DNA from: Pseudorhodobacter ferrugineus DSM 5888
GTDB taxonomy: Bacteria > Pseudomonadota > Alphaproteobacteria > Rhodobacterales > Rhodobacteraceae
Assembly: GCF_000420745.1 (NCBI RefSeq)
Contig: NZ_ATVN01000005.1
Span: 62,001-126,000, forward strand
Direction of reading: 5' to 3'
Length of the DNA stretch: 64,000 bases
The position numbers and the translations under genes were made by a program. The notes under the pieces were generated by a model. It saw nothing but the letters and a program-made list of their open reading frames with translations. It searched no databases and was not told where the DNA came from. This document shows positions 46,352 to 57,271 of this stretch, piece by piece. Positions within the stretch are counted from its first letter, which is position 1. Every line of letters begins with the position of its first letter.

Positions 46352-47681
46352 CTGTCGCTGCCTTGATAAAGGTCATCGGGTTAACAGGTTTGCCCCCGAT
46401 CCGAACCTCGTAGTGAAGATGAGTGCCGGTAGACCGGCCCGAATTCCCCATATCACCGATACGCTCGCCGCGCGATACCCTTTGTCCAACTTTGACGCGG
46501 ATATTTGATTGATGCGCGTAGCTCGTCTCGATTCCAAACTCATGTTGGATCTTTACTTGCCGACCATAGCCTGAATTCCAACCGGCATAGGTCACAACTC
46601 CGTCAGCGGTGGCATAAATGGGTGTGCCGTATGCGGCGGCAAAATCGGTGCCCGCGTGCATACGGGTGCCAGCCCCCTTGGGGTCGCGGCGATAACCAAA
46701 GCCCGAGGTGAAGCGGAACGCCGATTTGATCGGTGTCGCAAAGGGCGATTTGGCAGCGGCCAAGCGGTACAGGTTCATCCGGTCGAGACCCTGCAAAATT
46801 GCATTGGCGCGGATTTCGTCATTGCTGGGGGTTTCGCCTTTGGTCGACAGTGAAAACGGCGTCAACGGTCCACCTTGGCCGGAATAGCCGCGCCGGACCG
46901 AGTTCAATAAATCATCGGGCGACATGCCGGCCGAGCGGAACATTTTATCCAGCGGTCCCATTGAGATGCTGACGGCTTCCTCCAGCTTGGCGAAAATAAC
47001 GTCATTCTTGGCCTCAAGCGCGCGTTTTTGCGCGGCCATATCATCGGTTTGGTCACGTGCAGCCATTGCCACCACGGCCATGCTGTCACGCTGTTCGGCG
47101 GTGCCTGCCAGAGCTTCAGCCAAAATCTCGACAGTCGATGACGCATCGCGCGCGCGGCCTTCGCCTGTGCGGCCCGATCCGGTTTGTTCTTCAAGCGAGG
47201 CTGTCAGCGTGTCTTTTTCATCGCGCGCATCGTCGCGCTCCTTGATGGTGCGGCGCAGGGTGCTTTGAATTACATCAACGCCGGTTTCCATTTCACGGCG
47301 CCCATCCTCGGATGCCAGCAAACGTGCCTGCATGTCACTGACTTCTTTCAGCGCAAGGTTAAAGCGTTCCTGCGCGCGCACCGCTTCTTCGGCGCGCAAG
47401 TCGCGGTCTGCCGATAATGCGTTCAGCCGCGCCTCGTACAGCGCTTGTTGGCGTTGAGCTTGATCGCGCCCTGAACCGGCGGAAATGGATTCCATCATCA
47501 GTATTGATGTCGCAAGGATCGTCCAGCCAAGGCACAGCGCGGCCCCCGTTACGGCAATCGCCTGGGTCACAGGGGTCAACCGGATAAAGCGGGTGTCTGT
47601 ATCGGATTTCAGAAATAGCCGTTGTTCCGGGAAATAGCGCCCGATACCCGCATTGATCCGATAAGAAAGTCGCTTCAGCAC
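46341..47681 (-). CDS. M23 family metallopeptidase with coiled coil
   Basis: 446 residues. A short cytoplasmic tail and one transmembrane helix (about 40-65), a long coiled coil with DUF5930-like region (about 70-260), then an M23 LytM domain. The zinc motif is MHAGTDFA (HxxxD) and the second is HLHYEV, both intact, so it is likely a wall endopeptidase. The 11-base overlap with bactofilin suggests coupled expression of a hydrolase and its scaffold. Confidence 0.9.
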   Translation of the reverse strand: MLKRLSYRINAGIGRYFPEQRLFLKSDTDTRFIRLTPVTQAIAVTGAALCLGWTILATSILMMESISAGSGRDQAQRQQALYEARLNALSADRDLRAEEAVRAQERFNLALKEVSDMQARLLASEDGRREMETGVDVIQSTLRRTIKERDDARDEKDTLTASLEEQTGSGRTGEGRARDASSTVEILAEALAGTAEQRDSMAVVAMAARDQTDDMAAQKRALEAKNDVIFAKLEEAVSISMGPLDKMFRSAGMSPDDLLNSVRRGYSGQGGPLTPFSLSTKGETPSNDEIRANAILQGLDRMNLYRLAAAKSPFATPIKSAFRFTSGFGYRRDPKGAGTRMHAGTDFAAAYGTPIYATADGVVTYAGWNSGYGRQVKIQHEFGIETSYAHQSNIRVKVGQRVSRGERIGDMGNSGRSTGTHLHYEVRIGGKPVNPMTFIKAATDVF

Positions 47682-47874
47682 TGAACAGTTTCCGGTCTTG
47701 TTAATCCTGCGATACCACCCGACCCGAGGGTATCCCGGCGCATGTCATCAGGGGCATGGATACAAAGCCCACGCCAAGGGTGCAAGAATTTTGACCACCC
47801 AAAGCGGAACCAATCGTAGCTTATGGGAAAACAGGCAGAAAACCGCCGACAAATCAGGGGTTTCCCGCCCTGTC

Positions 47875-48693
47875 TTAACTTGCTTCGGCCTCGGTCAAGG
47901 GCCAGTAAAAATCGGGCGGCAGGCCAGCGTCGGCGCGCTTTTCCTCATTAAACGGCGGTTTCAGTGTGCCGGGAAAGTAGCGCCGGACAAGGGCGTGGAA
48001 CGCCTCTTTCGGGTCCAACCCGTCGCGGCCACACAACCAGTTGAACCATTTTGACCCATAGGCGACGTGGCTCACCTCTTCGGCATAGATGGTTTTCAGC
48101 GCCGCAATCGGGGCCGCTTCGCCTGCCGCCTCGAACAGCGCGATCATCCCCGGCGTCACGTCCAGCCCTCGCGCTTCCAGCACCATCGGCACCACGGCAA
48201 GCCGACCCATCAGGTCATCCACCGTATCCTCGGCCGCGCGCCACATGCCGGCATGGGCGGGCAGGGCGCCGTAAAAGCTGCCCACTCCTTCCAGACAATC
48301 GCACATCAGATTGAAATGCTTGGCCTCATCATCGGCCGCACGGACCCAATCGTCGTAAAACCCCAAAGGCATTGGCACATGGGTGAACCGTGCGATGATG
48401 TCCCAATGCAGATCGACGGCGTTCAATTCGATATGGGCCACGGCATGCAAAAGTGCGATCCGCCCTGTGGGCGACCCTGGCCTGCGGCGTGGCATATCGC
48501 GGGGGGACAGGGTTTCGGGCAAGGCCGGACGGGCGGGGCGCATCGGTGGGGTCGCCGAGCCAATGGCAAGCGGTTGCCCCGCCGCCCGTGCCGCAAGCCA
48601 AGCCGCCGCGTGTTTGCGGCCCAGCGCTGTTTTCGCACGCCCGTCTGCGGTGTGCAGGACTTCTAGGGCCATGTCGGCCAACGATAGGGTCAC
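47875..48693 (-). CDS. DUF455 family ferritin-like protein
   Basis: 272 residues with a ferritin-like helical bundle: LLHAVAHIELNAVDLHWDI, DDEAKHFNLM and TIYAEEVSHVAYGSKWF hold the expected metal-binding Glu and His. DUF455 proteins are uncharacterised relatives of di-iron oxygenases such as MiaE. The GTG start at 48693 overlaps the bcp stop as GTGA, so it is coupled to bcp; an ATG at 48672 is an alternative. Confidence 0.85.
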   Translation of the reverse strand: MTLSLADMALEVLHTADGRAKTALGRKHAAAWLAARAAGQPLAIGSATPPMRPARPALPETLSPRDMPRRRPGSPTGRIALLHAVAHIELNAVDLHWDIIARFTHVPMPLGFYDDWVRAADDEAKHFNLMCDCLEGVGSFYGALPAHAGMWRAAEDTVDDLMGRLAVVPMVLEARGLDVTPGMIALFEAAGEAAPIAALKTIYAEEVSHVAYGSKWFNWLCGRDGLDPKEAFHALVRRYFPGTLKPPFNEEKRADAGLPPDFYWPLTEAEAS

Positions 48694-49163
48694 AGGCGTT
48701 TGCCTTGGGCTTTTACTGCGGCCAAAACCTCTTCGGCATGACCTTTGGCCTTGACCTTGCGCCAAGCCTGCAAGGTTTTCTCGTCGCCACCTATTAAAAA
48801 TGTGGCCCGTTCAATCCCCATATACGTTTTGCCATACATCTGTTTTTCCACCCAAACCCCGTAATCTTCGCAGGTTTGCCCCGCCTCATCCGACACAAGG
48901 ATCACGCCCAGATCATGCTTGGCCACGAATTTGTCATGCGATTTAACGCTATCTTTGGAAATCCCGATCACAGTCACCCCAAGGGCTGCAAAATCGGGGG
49001 CAAGGCTGGTGAAATCCTTGGCCTCGATCGTGCAGCCGCTGGTATCATCCTTGGGATAAAAATACACGACCACCGAACCCGGCTGCAGCGACGAAAGGGT
49101 CAACATCGCCCCGCCATCACGCGGCAGCGTAAAATCGGGCGCCATTTCGCCTATGTTTGACAT
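48690..49163 (-). CDS. bcp: thioredoxin-dependent peroxiredoxin Bcp (PrxQ)
   Basis: 157 residues. The peroxidatic Cys44 is in YPKDDTSGCT. The usual resolving Cys five residues later is Lys49 here. Cys98 (GQTCEDYG) could be an alternative resolving residue, as in PrxQ types with a distal partner. It reduces hydroperoxides with thioredoxin electrons. The ATG at 49163 follows AGGAGAGAGAT. It diverges from the AsmA-like gene across about 110 bp. Confidence 0.92.
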   Translation of the reverse strand: MSNIGEMAPDFTLPRDGGAMLTLSSLQPGSVVVYFYPKDDTSGCTIEAKDFTSLAPDFAALGVTVIGISKDSVKSHDKFVAKHDLGVILVSDEAGQTCEDYGVWVEKQMYGKTYMGIERATFLIGGDEKTLQAWRKVKAKGHAEEVLAAVKAQGKRL

Positions 49164-49272
49164 ATCTCTCTCCTGTTCGCTAAGCCGTGCTTTGCCTTTG
49201 GGTTGCCTTTGCGCAAAGATAAAGGCAATCCCCGTCAGGACAACAGGGTAAAGCGTAAAAGGTAAAGTTGCG

Positions 49273-52200
49273 ATGCCAGATCCGACACCGGATCTTGAAA
49301 CCACACCGCTTGGCGATCAGGGCCTGATCGGCCCAAGGCTGCCAAACAGCGACACGGCGCATTCGGCGCTGCCCATAGACATGACCGATGTGGTGCCTGA
49401 TGATGCGCCAGACCCTGCCCATACCAGACCACCACGGGTCAAACGCTACCATCGCCCCCATCGCTGGGGCACCTATTGGCTGATCCCGACCTTGATGTTT
49501 CTGGCACTTGCGGGGCTTTTTGCGGGCCTCGCCGTGTCGGGCAAACCGATCCGCCTGCCGGTTTGGGCGGTGGTTGAGGCGGAACAACGCATCAACACCA
49601 CGTTGCGCGAGATTACCGGCGATACGGCGTCGCTATCCATCGGTGACGCGGTGTTTGTGGTCGATGAAGACTGGGTGCCGCGCCTGCGGCTGGAGGATGT
49701 GCGCCTGCTGGAACCCAACGGCGCGACCTTTCTGTCCTTGCCGGAATTGCGTGTGGCAATTGACCCCACAGCCTTGGCCAGTGGCAAGGTCCGGCTACGC
49801 AGCCTGCGGGTTATTGGCGGGGCGATGTCCTTGCGCAGGCTTAAGGACGGGCAGTTCGACATTGCGCTGAACCTGAATTTGAAACCCCGTCCCATTGTCG
49901 GCTTGTCAGGCGTCGTCTTAACACTGGTTGAATTGTCCAAGCATCCGGCCCTTGCCTATTTGAACCGGATCGAGGCGCAAGCGTTAAGCCTGACCTTGGA
50001 TGACCGCATGTTGGACCGCGTGTGGAACCTTGGCGACGGGCGTCTTTCCATGTCAAATCAGGGCAAAGAACTGGCGGTTGAACTGGGTATGTCGGTCAAT
50101 GGCGGCAAAACCAGCGGGGCCTCGGCTGTTGTCACGCTGTTTGCGGCCAAGGCCGATGCCAGTGCCCGCATGACCGTCACCGTGGACCGCGTCGCTGCGG
50201 CCGATATCGCATCCCAAGCCGCGCCGCTGACGTGGCTTTCGGTGCTGGATGCCCCGATTTCAGGGCAGATCGCGTCAACCCTTGATGGGACAGGGGCGCT
50301 CGCGTCGCTCGATGCCTCGCTGACGCTCGACAAAGGTGCTTTGCAACCGACGCCGCAAACCAAACCCGTAGCGTTTGACGGTGCATCGCTGTTTTTCGGC
50401 TATGATCCGGCCCGGGAACGGATTGATTTGCGCACAGCATCGGTGACCAGCAAGGATATTGCGCTGACCGCGTCGGGCCATGCCTATTTACCAGGCGTCA
50501 CCACTGAAAACCCCAAGGAAATTCTGGCCCAAATCCAGATCGAAAACCTGCAAATCGACCCCGAAGGGCTGTTGGATGAACCCGTGCAGTTTGAACAAGG
50601 TGCTTTGGATTTCCGCGTTCGCCTTGCCCCCTTTGGCGTGGATATCGGACAGGCAAGCCTGACCCACGAGGACCAGCATTTGCTGGCATCGGGGCAGGTT
50701 GAGGCGGGGCCAAAAGGCTGGACTGTTGCGGTCAATGCGCAGCTGGACCAGATCCCGCACGACCGATTGCTGGCCCTGTGGCCGCCGCAGGTTGTGCCCA
50801 AAACCCGCCTTTGGGTGACCGAAAACGTGCAGCAAGGCGATTTGTCCAATGTCCGCGCAGGTTTTCGCTTGGCCCCCGAGGCAGAGACGATTTTCTCGCT
50901 CGGCTACGATTTCGCACAGGCGGATGTGCGGTTTTTGAAAACACTGCCGCCGATCCAAGGCGGGCGCGGCTATTCGGTAGTTCAGGGCAAGTCCTATATG
51001 ATGGTGCTGGAAGAAGGCTTTGTGACGGCCAAATCCGGCGGGCAGATCAATGCAGCGGGGTCGGTGTTTGCCGTGCCGGATGTGACGCGAAAGCCTGCGA
51101 TGGCACAAATAGATGTGCGCGCCGTTGGCGATTTGACTGCGGCTCTTTCGGTGCTGGATGAAAAACCCTTTGAATTTATGACCAAGGCCAAACTGCCCAC
51201 AGATCTGGGTACGGGCCGCGCGGATGTAGTGGCGCGCATTGTCACGCCCTTACGCAAAGGTGTCAAAATCACCGATGTCGATTTTGATGTCACAGGCCAC
51301 GTCACCGGCTTTTCTTCGGATGTTTTGGTGCCGGGGCGAACCTTGCGGGCCGACCGACTGGCGCTGCGCGTAACCCCCAAAGATATGCAAATCGGCGGCA
51401 AGGGCACATTGCAATCTGTGCCGTTTGACGGCCAATTCACCAAATCGTTCTTGCCACAAGACAAAGGCATTTCGCAAATCAAAGCCACCGCCGAACTTAG
51501 CCCCAAGGCGGCGGCGTCGCTTGGTGTGCCATTGCCCGACGGCTTTATATCGGGGCGCGGCACGGCGGCTGTCACGGTCGATCTGCGCACGGGTCAAACG
51601 CCTGCCGTAACGCTCCGGTCTGATCTGTCGGGAGTGGCAATGGGCATTCCGGCCCTTGGCTGGACCAAATCTGCGGGCAGCAAAGGGCAGCTTGCGCTGG
51701 ATATCAGCCTTGGCAAACCCGCCTCGGTCGACAGCATCACCCTTGACGCTGCGGGTTTAACGGCGACAGGCGCGATCACCTTGGCCCAAGATGGCGCGTT
51801 GCGCGAGGCCAATTTCTCTTCGGTCCGGTTGGGTACATGGTTGAACGCAGCCGTCACCTTGTCAGGGCAGGGCAAAGGCGGCCCGCCTGCCATTGCCGTT
51901 ACGGGGGGGCGCGTCGATCTGCGCGGCTTGCCGGCCAACCGCGGCAAGGCGACAGGAACCAGCGGCCCTATCTCCTTGCGATTGGATCAACTGACGGTCG
52001 CTGATGGCCTTGCCCTGACCGGCTTTCGCAGCACCATGACTCCGCGTGTGGGTGGCGTTGAAGGAGAGTTTACAGGCCGCCTTAACGGCCAAACCAGCAT
52101 TAATGGCACCCTTGTACCCAGCCGCAACGGTACCGCAGTCCGCTTGCGGTCCAATGATGCGGGGTCGGTCTTTTCCGCGGCCAAGATATTTCCAAATGCC

Positions 52201-52710
52201 CAAGGCGGGGTGTTGGACCTTATCCTGACCCCCACAGGCCAATCCGGCACCTATGATGGCACCCTAACGGTCAAAGATGTGCGCATCCGCAACGCCCCTG
52301 CGGTGGCCGAACTGATAAATGCCGTGTCCGTTGTGGGCCTGCTTGAACAAATGAACGGCAGCGGCCTTTTATTCAGCCAAGCCGAGGCCAGCTTTCGCCT
52401 TGGCCCCCGCGCCGTGCAAATCACCCAAGGATCGGCCGTTGGGGCGTCGCTTGGGGTGTCGCTGACGGGGCTTTATGTGTTCAACGGCAAACGCTTGGAC
52501 TTGCAAGGCGTGATCTCTCCGATCTATCTGCTTAACGGGATCGGCGCGATTTTCACCCGCAGGGGCGAAGGGTTGTTCGGTTTCAACTATACCCTCAAAG
52601 GCACCGCCAAAGAGCCGAGCGTGTCCGTCAACCCTTTGTCTATTCTTACCCCCGGCATGTTCCGCGATATTTTCCGCAGCGCGCCGCCAACATTGGAACC
52701 CAGTCAGTGA
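49273..52710 (+). CDS. large AsmA/DUF3971-like membrane protein
   Basis: 1145 residues. One transmembrane helix near the N-terminus ([19 protein letters not shown], about 74-93) is followed by a long periplasmic part rich in beta-strands, resembling YhdP/TamB-type AsmA proteins that bridge inner and outer membrane and move phospholipids. The C-terminal part (after about 960) has an AsmA-like conserved block ([21 protein letters not shown], in pieces). It overlaps queA by 4 bases. Lipid transport is inferred from family. Confidence 0.85.
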   Translation: MPDPTPDLETTPLGDQGLIGPRLPNSDTAHSALPIDMTDVVPDDAPDPAHTRPPRVKRYHRPHRWGTYWLIPTLMFLALAGLFAGLAVSGKPIRLPVWAVVEAEQRINTTLREITGDTASLSIGDAVFVVDEDWVPRLRLEDVRLLEPNGATFLSLPELRVAIDPTALASGKVRLRSLRVIGGAMSLRRLKDGQFDIALNLNLKPRPIVGLSGVVLTLVELSKHPALAYLNRIEAQALSLTLDDRMLDRVWNLGDGRLSMSNQGKELAVELGMSVNGGKTSGASAVVTLFAAKADASARMTVTVDRVAAADIASQAAPLTWLSVLDAPISGQIASTLDGTGALASLDASLTLDKGALQPTPQTKPVAFDGASLFFGYDPARERIDLRTASVTSKDIALTASGHAYLPGVTTENPKEILAQIQIENLQIDPEGLLDEPVQFEQGALDFRVRLAPFGVDIGQASLTHEDQHLLASGQVEAGPKGWTVAVNAQLDQIPHDRLLALWPPQVVPKTRLWVTENVQQGDLSNVRAGFRLAPEAETIFSLGYDFAQADVRFLKTLPPIQGGRGYSVVQGKSYMMVLEEGFVTAKSGGQINAAGSVFAVPDVTRKPAMAQIDVRAVGDLTAALSVLDEKPFEFMTKAKLPTDLGTGRADVVARIVTPLRKGVKITDVDFDVTGHVTGFSSDVLVPGRTLRADRLALRVTPKDMQIGGKGTLQSVPFDGQFTKSFLPQDKGISQIKATAELSPKAAASLGVPLPDGFISGRGTAAVTVDLRTGQTPAVTLRSDLSGVAMGIPALGWTKSAGSKGQLALDISLGKPASVDSITLDAAGLTATGAITLAQDGALREANFSSVRLGTWLNAAVTLSGQGKGGPPAIAVTGGRVDLRGLPANRGKATGTSGPISLRLDQLTVADGLALTGFRSTMTPRVGGVEGEFTGRLNGQTSINGTLVPSRNGTAVRLRSNDAGSVFSAAKIFPNAQGGVLDLILTPTGQSGTYDGTLTVKDVRIRNAPAVAELINAVSVVGLLEQMNGSGLLFSQAEASFRLGPRAVQITQGSAVGASLGVSLTGLYVFNGKRLDLQGVISPIYLLNGIGAIFTRRGEGLFGFNYTLKGTAKEPSVSVNPLSILTPGMFRDIFRSAPPTLEPSQ

Positions 52711-53774
52711 AACTTGATGACTTCGACTTTGATCTGCCCGAATCCCTGATCGCCACGCGCCCCGCGCGTCCGCGTACAGCGGCCAAAATGCTGGTCGTGC
52801 AAGGGGATAGCCTGTCAGACAAGCATGTCCATGATTTGCCCAGCCTGCTGCGCAAAGGCGATCGTTTGGTGTTGAACAACACCCGCGTCATTCCCGCGCG
52901 ACTGATCGGGCAGCGCCCGCGCGATAGCGCACAAGGGCCCGTTTCGGCCAAGATCGAGATTACCTTGATGGAACCCCATGCCTCTGGTGGCTGGCGCGCG
53001 CTTGCCAAACCCTTGCGCAAACTGGCTTTGGCCGAGGATATCCATTTCGCAGGCGGGCTGGTTGCCACTGTCGCAGATAAATCCGAAACCGATGTGCGGT
53101 TGACCTTTAACCTTGAGGGTGCAGAGTTTGACTCCGCTTTGTTGGCCGCAGGCACCATGCCATTGCCGCCCTATATCGCGGCTAAACGCGCGCCCGATGC
53201 GCAGGATAACGACGATTATCAAACCGTTTTTGCCCGCACCCCCGGTGCGGTTGCCGCCCCCACGGCGTCTTTGCATTTCGATGCCGATCTGCTGGCGCAG
53301 CTGGCCGCTATGGGCGTCGACTTTACCGAAGTGACCTTGCATGTCGGCGCAGGCACCTTTCTTCCGGTTAAGGTGGACGATGTCACCACCCATAAAATGC
53401 ACGCTGAATGGGGCGAGGTAACGCCGCAAGCTGCCGCTGAAATCGCCGCCACCCGCGCGTCGGGGGGGCGGATAATCCCCGTGGGCACCACCGCCCTGCG
53501 CCTGATCGAATCTGCGGCCCGCGCCACGGGGCAAGTGGAGCCTTGGCTGGGTGAGACGGATATTTTCATCTATCCCGGCTTTGCGTTCAAAGCCACAGAT
53601 GCGCTGATGACCAACTTTCATCTGCCCAAATCGACCCTTCTGATGCTGGTTGCGGCGCTTATGGGCCAAGACAGGATGAAAGCGGCCTATGCCCATGCAG
53701 TAAGGCAGAACTATCGTTTCTTCTCTTACGGTGACGCGTCATTGCTGATAGCTGAAAGCACTAATCCGGCATAA
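52707..53774 (+). CDS. queA: S-adenosylmethionine:tRNA ribosyltransferase-isomerase
   Basis: 355 residues. Transfers ribose from SAM to 7-aminomethyl-7-deazaguanine in tRNA during queuosine synthesis. Family blocks visible are [16 protein letters not shown] at the N-terminus, [17 protein letters not shown] with [20 protein letters not shown] and [17 protein letters not shown]. It overlaps the AsmA-like gene by 4 bases. Other queuosine genes are not in the window. Confidence 0.96.
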   Translation: MKLDDFDFDLPESLIATRPARPRTAAKMLVVQGDSLSDKHVHDLPSLLRKGDRLVLNNTRVIPARLIGQRPRDSAQGPVSAKIEITLMEPHASGGWRALAKPLRKLALAEDIHFAGGLVATVADKSETDVRLTFNLEGAEFDSALLAAGTMPLPPYIAAKRAPDAQDNDDYQTVFARTPGAVAAPTASLHFDADLLAQLAAMGVDFTEVTLHVGAGTFLPVKVDDVTTHKMHAEWGEVTPQAAAEIAATRASGGRIIPVGTTALRLIESAARATGQVEPWLGETDIFIYPGFAFKATDALMTNFHLPKSTLLMLVAALMGQDRMKAAYAHAVRQNYRFFSYGDASLLIAESTNPA

Positions 53775-53846
53775 TCTGTCGCGTTTGTGACAGCCCGCTG
53801 TCGTGCCAATCGGCACGGTGGCAGTGATCCCGAAAGGCCAAAGCCC

Positions 53847-55133
53847 ATGTTCGTCGTACTCAAGAATTCCTGGGCCCTTTTGCTTGGCATGATGCTTTTG
53901 ATGCTCGGCAACGGGATGCAGGGCACGCTTTTGGGTATCCGTGGCGGCGAAGAAAACATGTCGACCTTTCAGCTGTCGATCGTCATGTCTTGCTACTTTT
54001 TGGGCTTTTTGTTCGGGTCACGCATGGTGCCCGATATGATCCGCCGCGTGGGTCATGTGCGGGTGTTTGCGGCTCTTGGTTCCATGATTTCTGCTGTGCT
54101 GATCATGTATGCGGTGGCGCCGAACTGGATCGCATGGTCGCTGATGCGGGTCATCATCGGCTTTTCCTTTGCGGGTGTTTATATCACGGCCGAAAGCTGG
54201 CTTAACGATGCGTCGACCAATGAAACCCGCGGGCAGGCGCTGTCGATGTACCTGATCGTGCAGATGATCGGCATCGTCGCAGCCCAAGGGCTGTTGAACC
54301 TTGGCGATCCGAACGGTTTTATCCTGTTCATCATTCCCTCGGTCCTCGTCTCGCTCGCCTTTACCCCGATCCTGCTGTCGGTCAGCAAGGCACCTGCTTT
54401 TGCCTCGACCAAACCGCTTAGCTTTCGCAAACTTTATGACGCGTCCCCCTTGGGCTGCATCGGGATGTTCTTGCTCGGCGGCGTGTTCTCGGCCCAATTC
54501 GGCATGGCAGCCGTTTGGGGCAGTCAAGCGGAGCTAAGCATTCGCGAAATCTCGATCTTTATCGCGGGCATATATATTGGCGGCATGGTGTTTCAATATC
54601 CCATCGGCTGGCTCTCTGACCGTATCGACCGGCGCAAGGTGATCCTTGGCATCACCGCCGTGGGCGCGGTCGGCCTGATGATTCCCGTGCTGTGGGATGT
54701 GCCATTTTGGGTGCTGTGCGGTGTCGGCGCCTTGGGCGGTGCCGTATCAAACCCGCTTTATTCCTTGCTGCTGGCCTATGTGAACGATTATTTGGACCGC
54801 ACCGATATGGCTGCAGCCTCGGCAGGTTTGTTGTTTATCAACGGCTTGGGCGCGATCTCCGGTCCGGTCATCACGGGTTGGATGATGGCCAGCTTTGGCC
54901 CCTCGGGTTTCTTTTTGTTCATGGCGGTGCTGTTTGCGGCCCTTGCTGTCTACGCCCTCTACCGGATGACACGCCGCAAGCGGTCTGCCGATGCGACGTC
55001 CAGCTTTACCGCTGTGTCCCCGTCCGGCACCGCGATTGTGCTAGAGGTGGCGATGACCGAAGCTGATGGCGAAGGCCCCGAAAGCGAACACGGCCTTGCC
55101 GAAGCACAGGCGCGTCACGACGCGAAAGGCTGA
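53847..55133 (+). CDS. MFS transporter (YcaD-like)
   Basis: 428-residue major facilitator with twelve hydrophobic segments. The motif GSRMVPDMIRRVGHVRVF lies in loop 2-3 and a matching loop SDRIDRRKVI is in the second half. It resembles uncharacterised YcaD-type exporters. The C-terminal 45 residues are a polar tail. The ATG at 53847 is preceded by AAAGGCCAAAGCCC; the longer frame has no membrane segment. Confidence 0.85.
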   Translation: MFVVLKNSWALLLGMMLLMLGNGMQGTLLGIRGGEENMSTFQLSIVMSCYFLGFLFGSRMVPDMIRRVGHVRVFAALGSMISAVLIMYAVAPNWIAWSLMRVIIGFSFAGVYITAESWLNDASTNETRGQALSMYLIVQMIGIVAAQGLLNLGDPNGFILFIIPSVLVSLAFTPILLSVSKAPAFASTKPLSFRKLYDASPLGCIGMFLLGGVFSAQFGMAAVWGSQAELSIREISIFIAGIYIGGMVFQYPIGWLSDRIDRRKVILGITAVGAVGLMIPVLWDVPFWVLCGVGALGGAVSNPLYSLLLAYVNDYLDRTDMAAASAGLLFINGLGAISGPVITGWMMASFGPSGFFLFMAVLFAALAVYALYRMTRRKRSADATSSFTAVSPSGTAIVLEVAMTEADGEGPESEHGLAEAQARHDAKG

Positions 55134-55205
55134 TGTCAGGGCATTGAACCCCGCGCCTAAACCTGCCACGCTTGGTCTGGCCACGCATTGAAAACAGGGG
55201 CGCGC

Positions 55206-55775
55206 ATGTCTGATCCAGTCACCGTTCTAACCTTCTGGCTTGAAACCGTCGGCCCCAAAGGCTGGTACGAGGTGAACGCCGATGTCGACGCTGAAATCAC
55301 CGCCCAATTCGGCGATCTGTGGCAGTCCGCACATGACGGTGCGCTGGACCACTGGATCGACGGGACCACAGGCACTTTGGCCTTTCTGATCCTGACCGAC
55401 CAATTCCCGCGCAACATGTTTCGCGGCGATCCCCGCGCTTTTGCCACTGATCCATGCGCCCGCGCCGCCGCCCGCATCGCCCTTGCGCAGAACTGGGATC
55501 TGGACGCGCCCACACCCGAACGCCAGTTTTTCTACCTGCCGTTTGAGCATTCTGAGGATTTGGCCGATCAGGCCCTTGCCGTCTATTGCTTCAGCACCCG
55601 CATGGAAAACCCTGAATCGGCCCTCCATGCCCGCGCGCACAAGGCGATCATCCAGCGCTTTGGCCGCTTTCCGTTTCGCAACGCAGCGCTTGGCCGCAGC
55701 TCAAGCCCCGAAGAACTGGCCTTTATGGAAAACGGTGGCTATGGCGCCATCGTGCGCGACCTGCAAGCCAAATAG
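55206..55775 (+). CDS. DUF924 family protein
   Basis: 189 residues. All-helical DUF924 protein with VLTFWLETVGPKGWY at the start and the DQFPRNMFRG block, then FYLPFEHSEDLADQ and GRFPFRNAALGR. The family is uncharacterised and relates to TPR-like folds. Alternative in-frame ATG at 55188. Confidence 0.88.
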   Translation: MSDPVTVLTFWLETVGPKGWYEVNADVDAEITAQFGDLWQSAHDGALDHWIDGTTGTLAFLILTDQFPRNMFRGDPRAFATDPCARAAARIALAQNWDLDAPTPERQFFYLPFEHSEDLADQALAVYCFSTRMENPESALHARAHKAIIQRFGRFPFRNAALGRSSSPEELAFMENGGYGAIVRDLQAK

Positions 55776-55819
55776 GAGTAGTTATGCACCCAGCGCATGG
55801 GCCTTGGGCGGTGAGAACA

Positions 55820-55848
55820 TTGCTAGACAAATAAAAATAGTTTAATGG
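55820..55848 (+). promoter_or_regulatory. candidate promoter of lpd
   Basis: TTGCTA, a 17-bp spacer, then TAATGG, 28 bp before the lpd start, in a short AT-rich tract. Confidence 0.4.
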
Positions 55849-55876
55849 CAAACTACTTTTTCTGAGGAGGAAAAAA

Positions 55877-57271
55877 ATGGCAGCCAAGAAGTTTGATGTG
55901 GTCGTGATTGGGGCAGGGCCGGGGGGCTATGTTGCAGCCATTCGCGCATCGCAACTGGGTAAATCCGTGGCCATCGTGGAGCGCGAAAACCTTGGCGGTA
56001 TTTGCCTTAACTGGGGCTGTATTCCGACCAAGGCTATGCTGCGCTCGGCCGAGGTGTTTCACCTGATGCACCGCGCATCGGAATTTGGCCTGTCCGCCAC
56101 CGGCGTGTCCTATGACCTGCCTGCTGTCGTCGCCCGCTCGCGCGGTGTGGCAAAGCAATTGTCAGGCGGCATTGGCCATTTGATGAAAAAGAACAAAGTC
56201 ACCGTCTTTATGGGCGATGCAACCTTGCCCGCCAAAGGCCGCGTCAGTGTGAAAACCGCCAAAGGCGTGGAAGAGCTTGAAGCCCCCGCCATCATCCTCG
56301 CCACAGGTGCCCGTGCCCGCACTTTGCCGGGGCTAGAGGCCGACGGTGATCTGGTCTGGACCTATCGCCACGCGCTGGAACCCAAGCGCATGCCGAAAAA
56401 GCTGCTGGTCATCGGGTCAGGTGCTATTGGTATAGAATTTGCCAGCTTCTTCAACACTTTGGGCGCTGATACCACCGTGGTCGAGGTGATGGACCGCGTG
56501 TTGCCCGTGGAAGATGCCGAGATTTCGGCTTTCGCCAAAAAGGCCTTTGTCAAACAAGGCATGAATATCCTCGAAAAAACCACCGTCAAGAAACTGGATA
56601 AGGGAAAGGGCAAAGTCACCGCCCATCTGGAATCAAACGGCAAGACCGAGACGATGGAATTTGACACGGTCATTTCCGCCGTCGGCATCGTCGGCAACGT
56701 CGAAAATCTTGGCCTTGAGGCGTTGGGTGTCAAAATCGACCGCACCCATGTCGTCACCGATGAATTCTGCCGCACGGGCGTTGACGGTCTTTATGCCATA
56801 GGTGACATCGCAGGCGCCCCATGGCTTGCCCACAAGGCCAGCCATGAAGGCGTGATGGTGGCCGAACTGATCGCAGGCAAACACCCGCATCCCATCAAAC
56901 CCGGCTCTATCGCGGGCTGCACCTATTGCCACCCGCAAGTGGCATCGGTCGGCATGACCGAGGCAAAGGCAAAAGAGGCCGGAATCGCTATCAAAGTCGG
57001 CCGTTTCCCCTTTATCGGCAACGGCAAAGCGATTGCTTTGGGCGAGTCTGAAGGCATGATCAAAACCATCTTTGACGCCAAAACCGGCGAGCTGCTGGGT
57101 GCCCACATGATCGGTGCCGAAGTGACCGAGTTGATCCAAGGCTATGTCATCGGCCGTCAGTTGGAAACGACCGAAGAAGACCTGATGCACACCGTCTTCC
57201 CGCATCCGACCCTGTCGGAAATGATGCACGAGGCGGTTTTGGATGCTTACGGCCAAGTGATCCATATGTAA
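55877..57271 (+). CDS. lpd: dihydrolipoyl dehydrogenase
   Basis: 464-residue flavoprotein E3. FAD-binding VIGAGPGGYVAAIRA, redox-active cysteines in GGICLNWGCIPTKAM, NAD-binding VIGSGAIGIEFASFF, FAD-ribityl ATGARARTL and YAIGDIAG, and the C-terminal His-Glu pair HPTLSE. It reoxidises dihydrolipoamide of pyruvate, 2-oxoglutarate or branched-chain complexes; the partner genes are not here. The ATG follows the strong GAGGAGGAAAAAA. It overlaps the next small gene by one base. Confidence 0.95.
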   Translation: MAAKKFDVVVIGAGPGGYVAAIRASQLGKSVAIVERENLGGICLNWGCIPTKAMLRSAEVFHLMHRASEFGLSATGVSYDLPAVVARSRGVAKQLSGGIGHLMKKNKVTVFMGDATLPAKGRVSVKTAKGVEELEAPAIILATGARARTLPGLEADGDLVWTYRHALEPKRMPKKLLVIGSGAIGIEFASFFNTLGADTTVVEVMDRVLPVEDAEISAFAKKAFVKQGMNILEKTTVKKLDKGKGKVTAHLESNGKTETMEFDTVISAVGIVGNVENLGLEALGVKIDRTHVVTDEFCRTGVDGLYAIGDIAGAPWLAHKASHEGVMVAELIAGKHPHPIKPGSIAGCTYCHPQVASVGMTEAKAKEAGIAIKVGRFPFIGNGKAIALGESEGMIKTIFDAKTGELLGAHMIGAEVTELIQGYVIGRQLETTEEDLMHTVFPHPTLSEMMHEAVLDAYGQVIHM

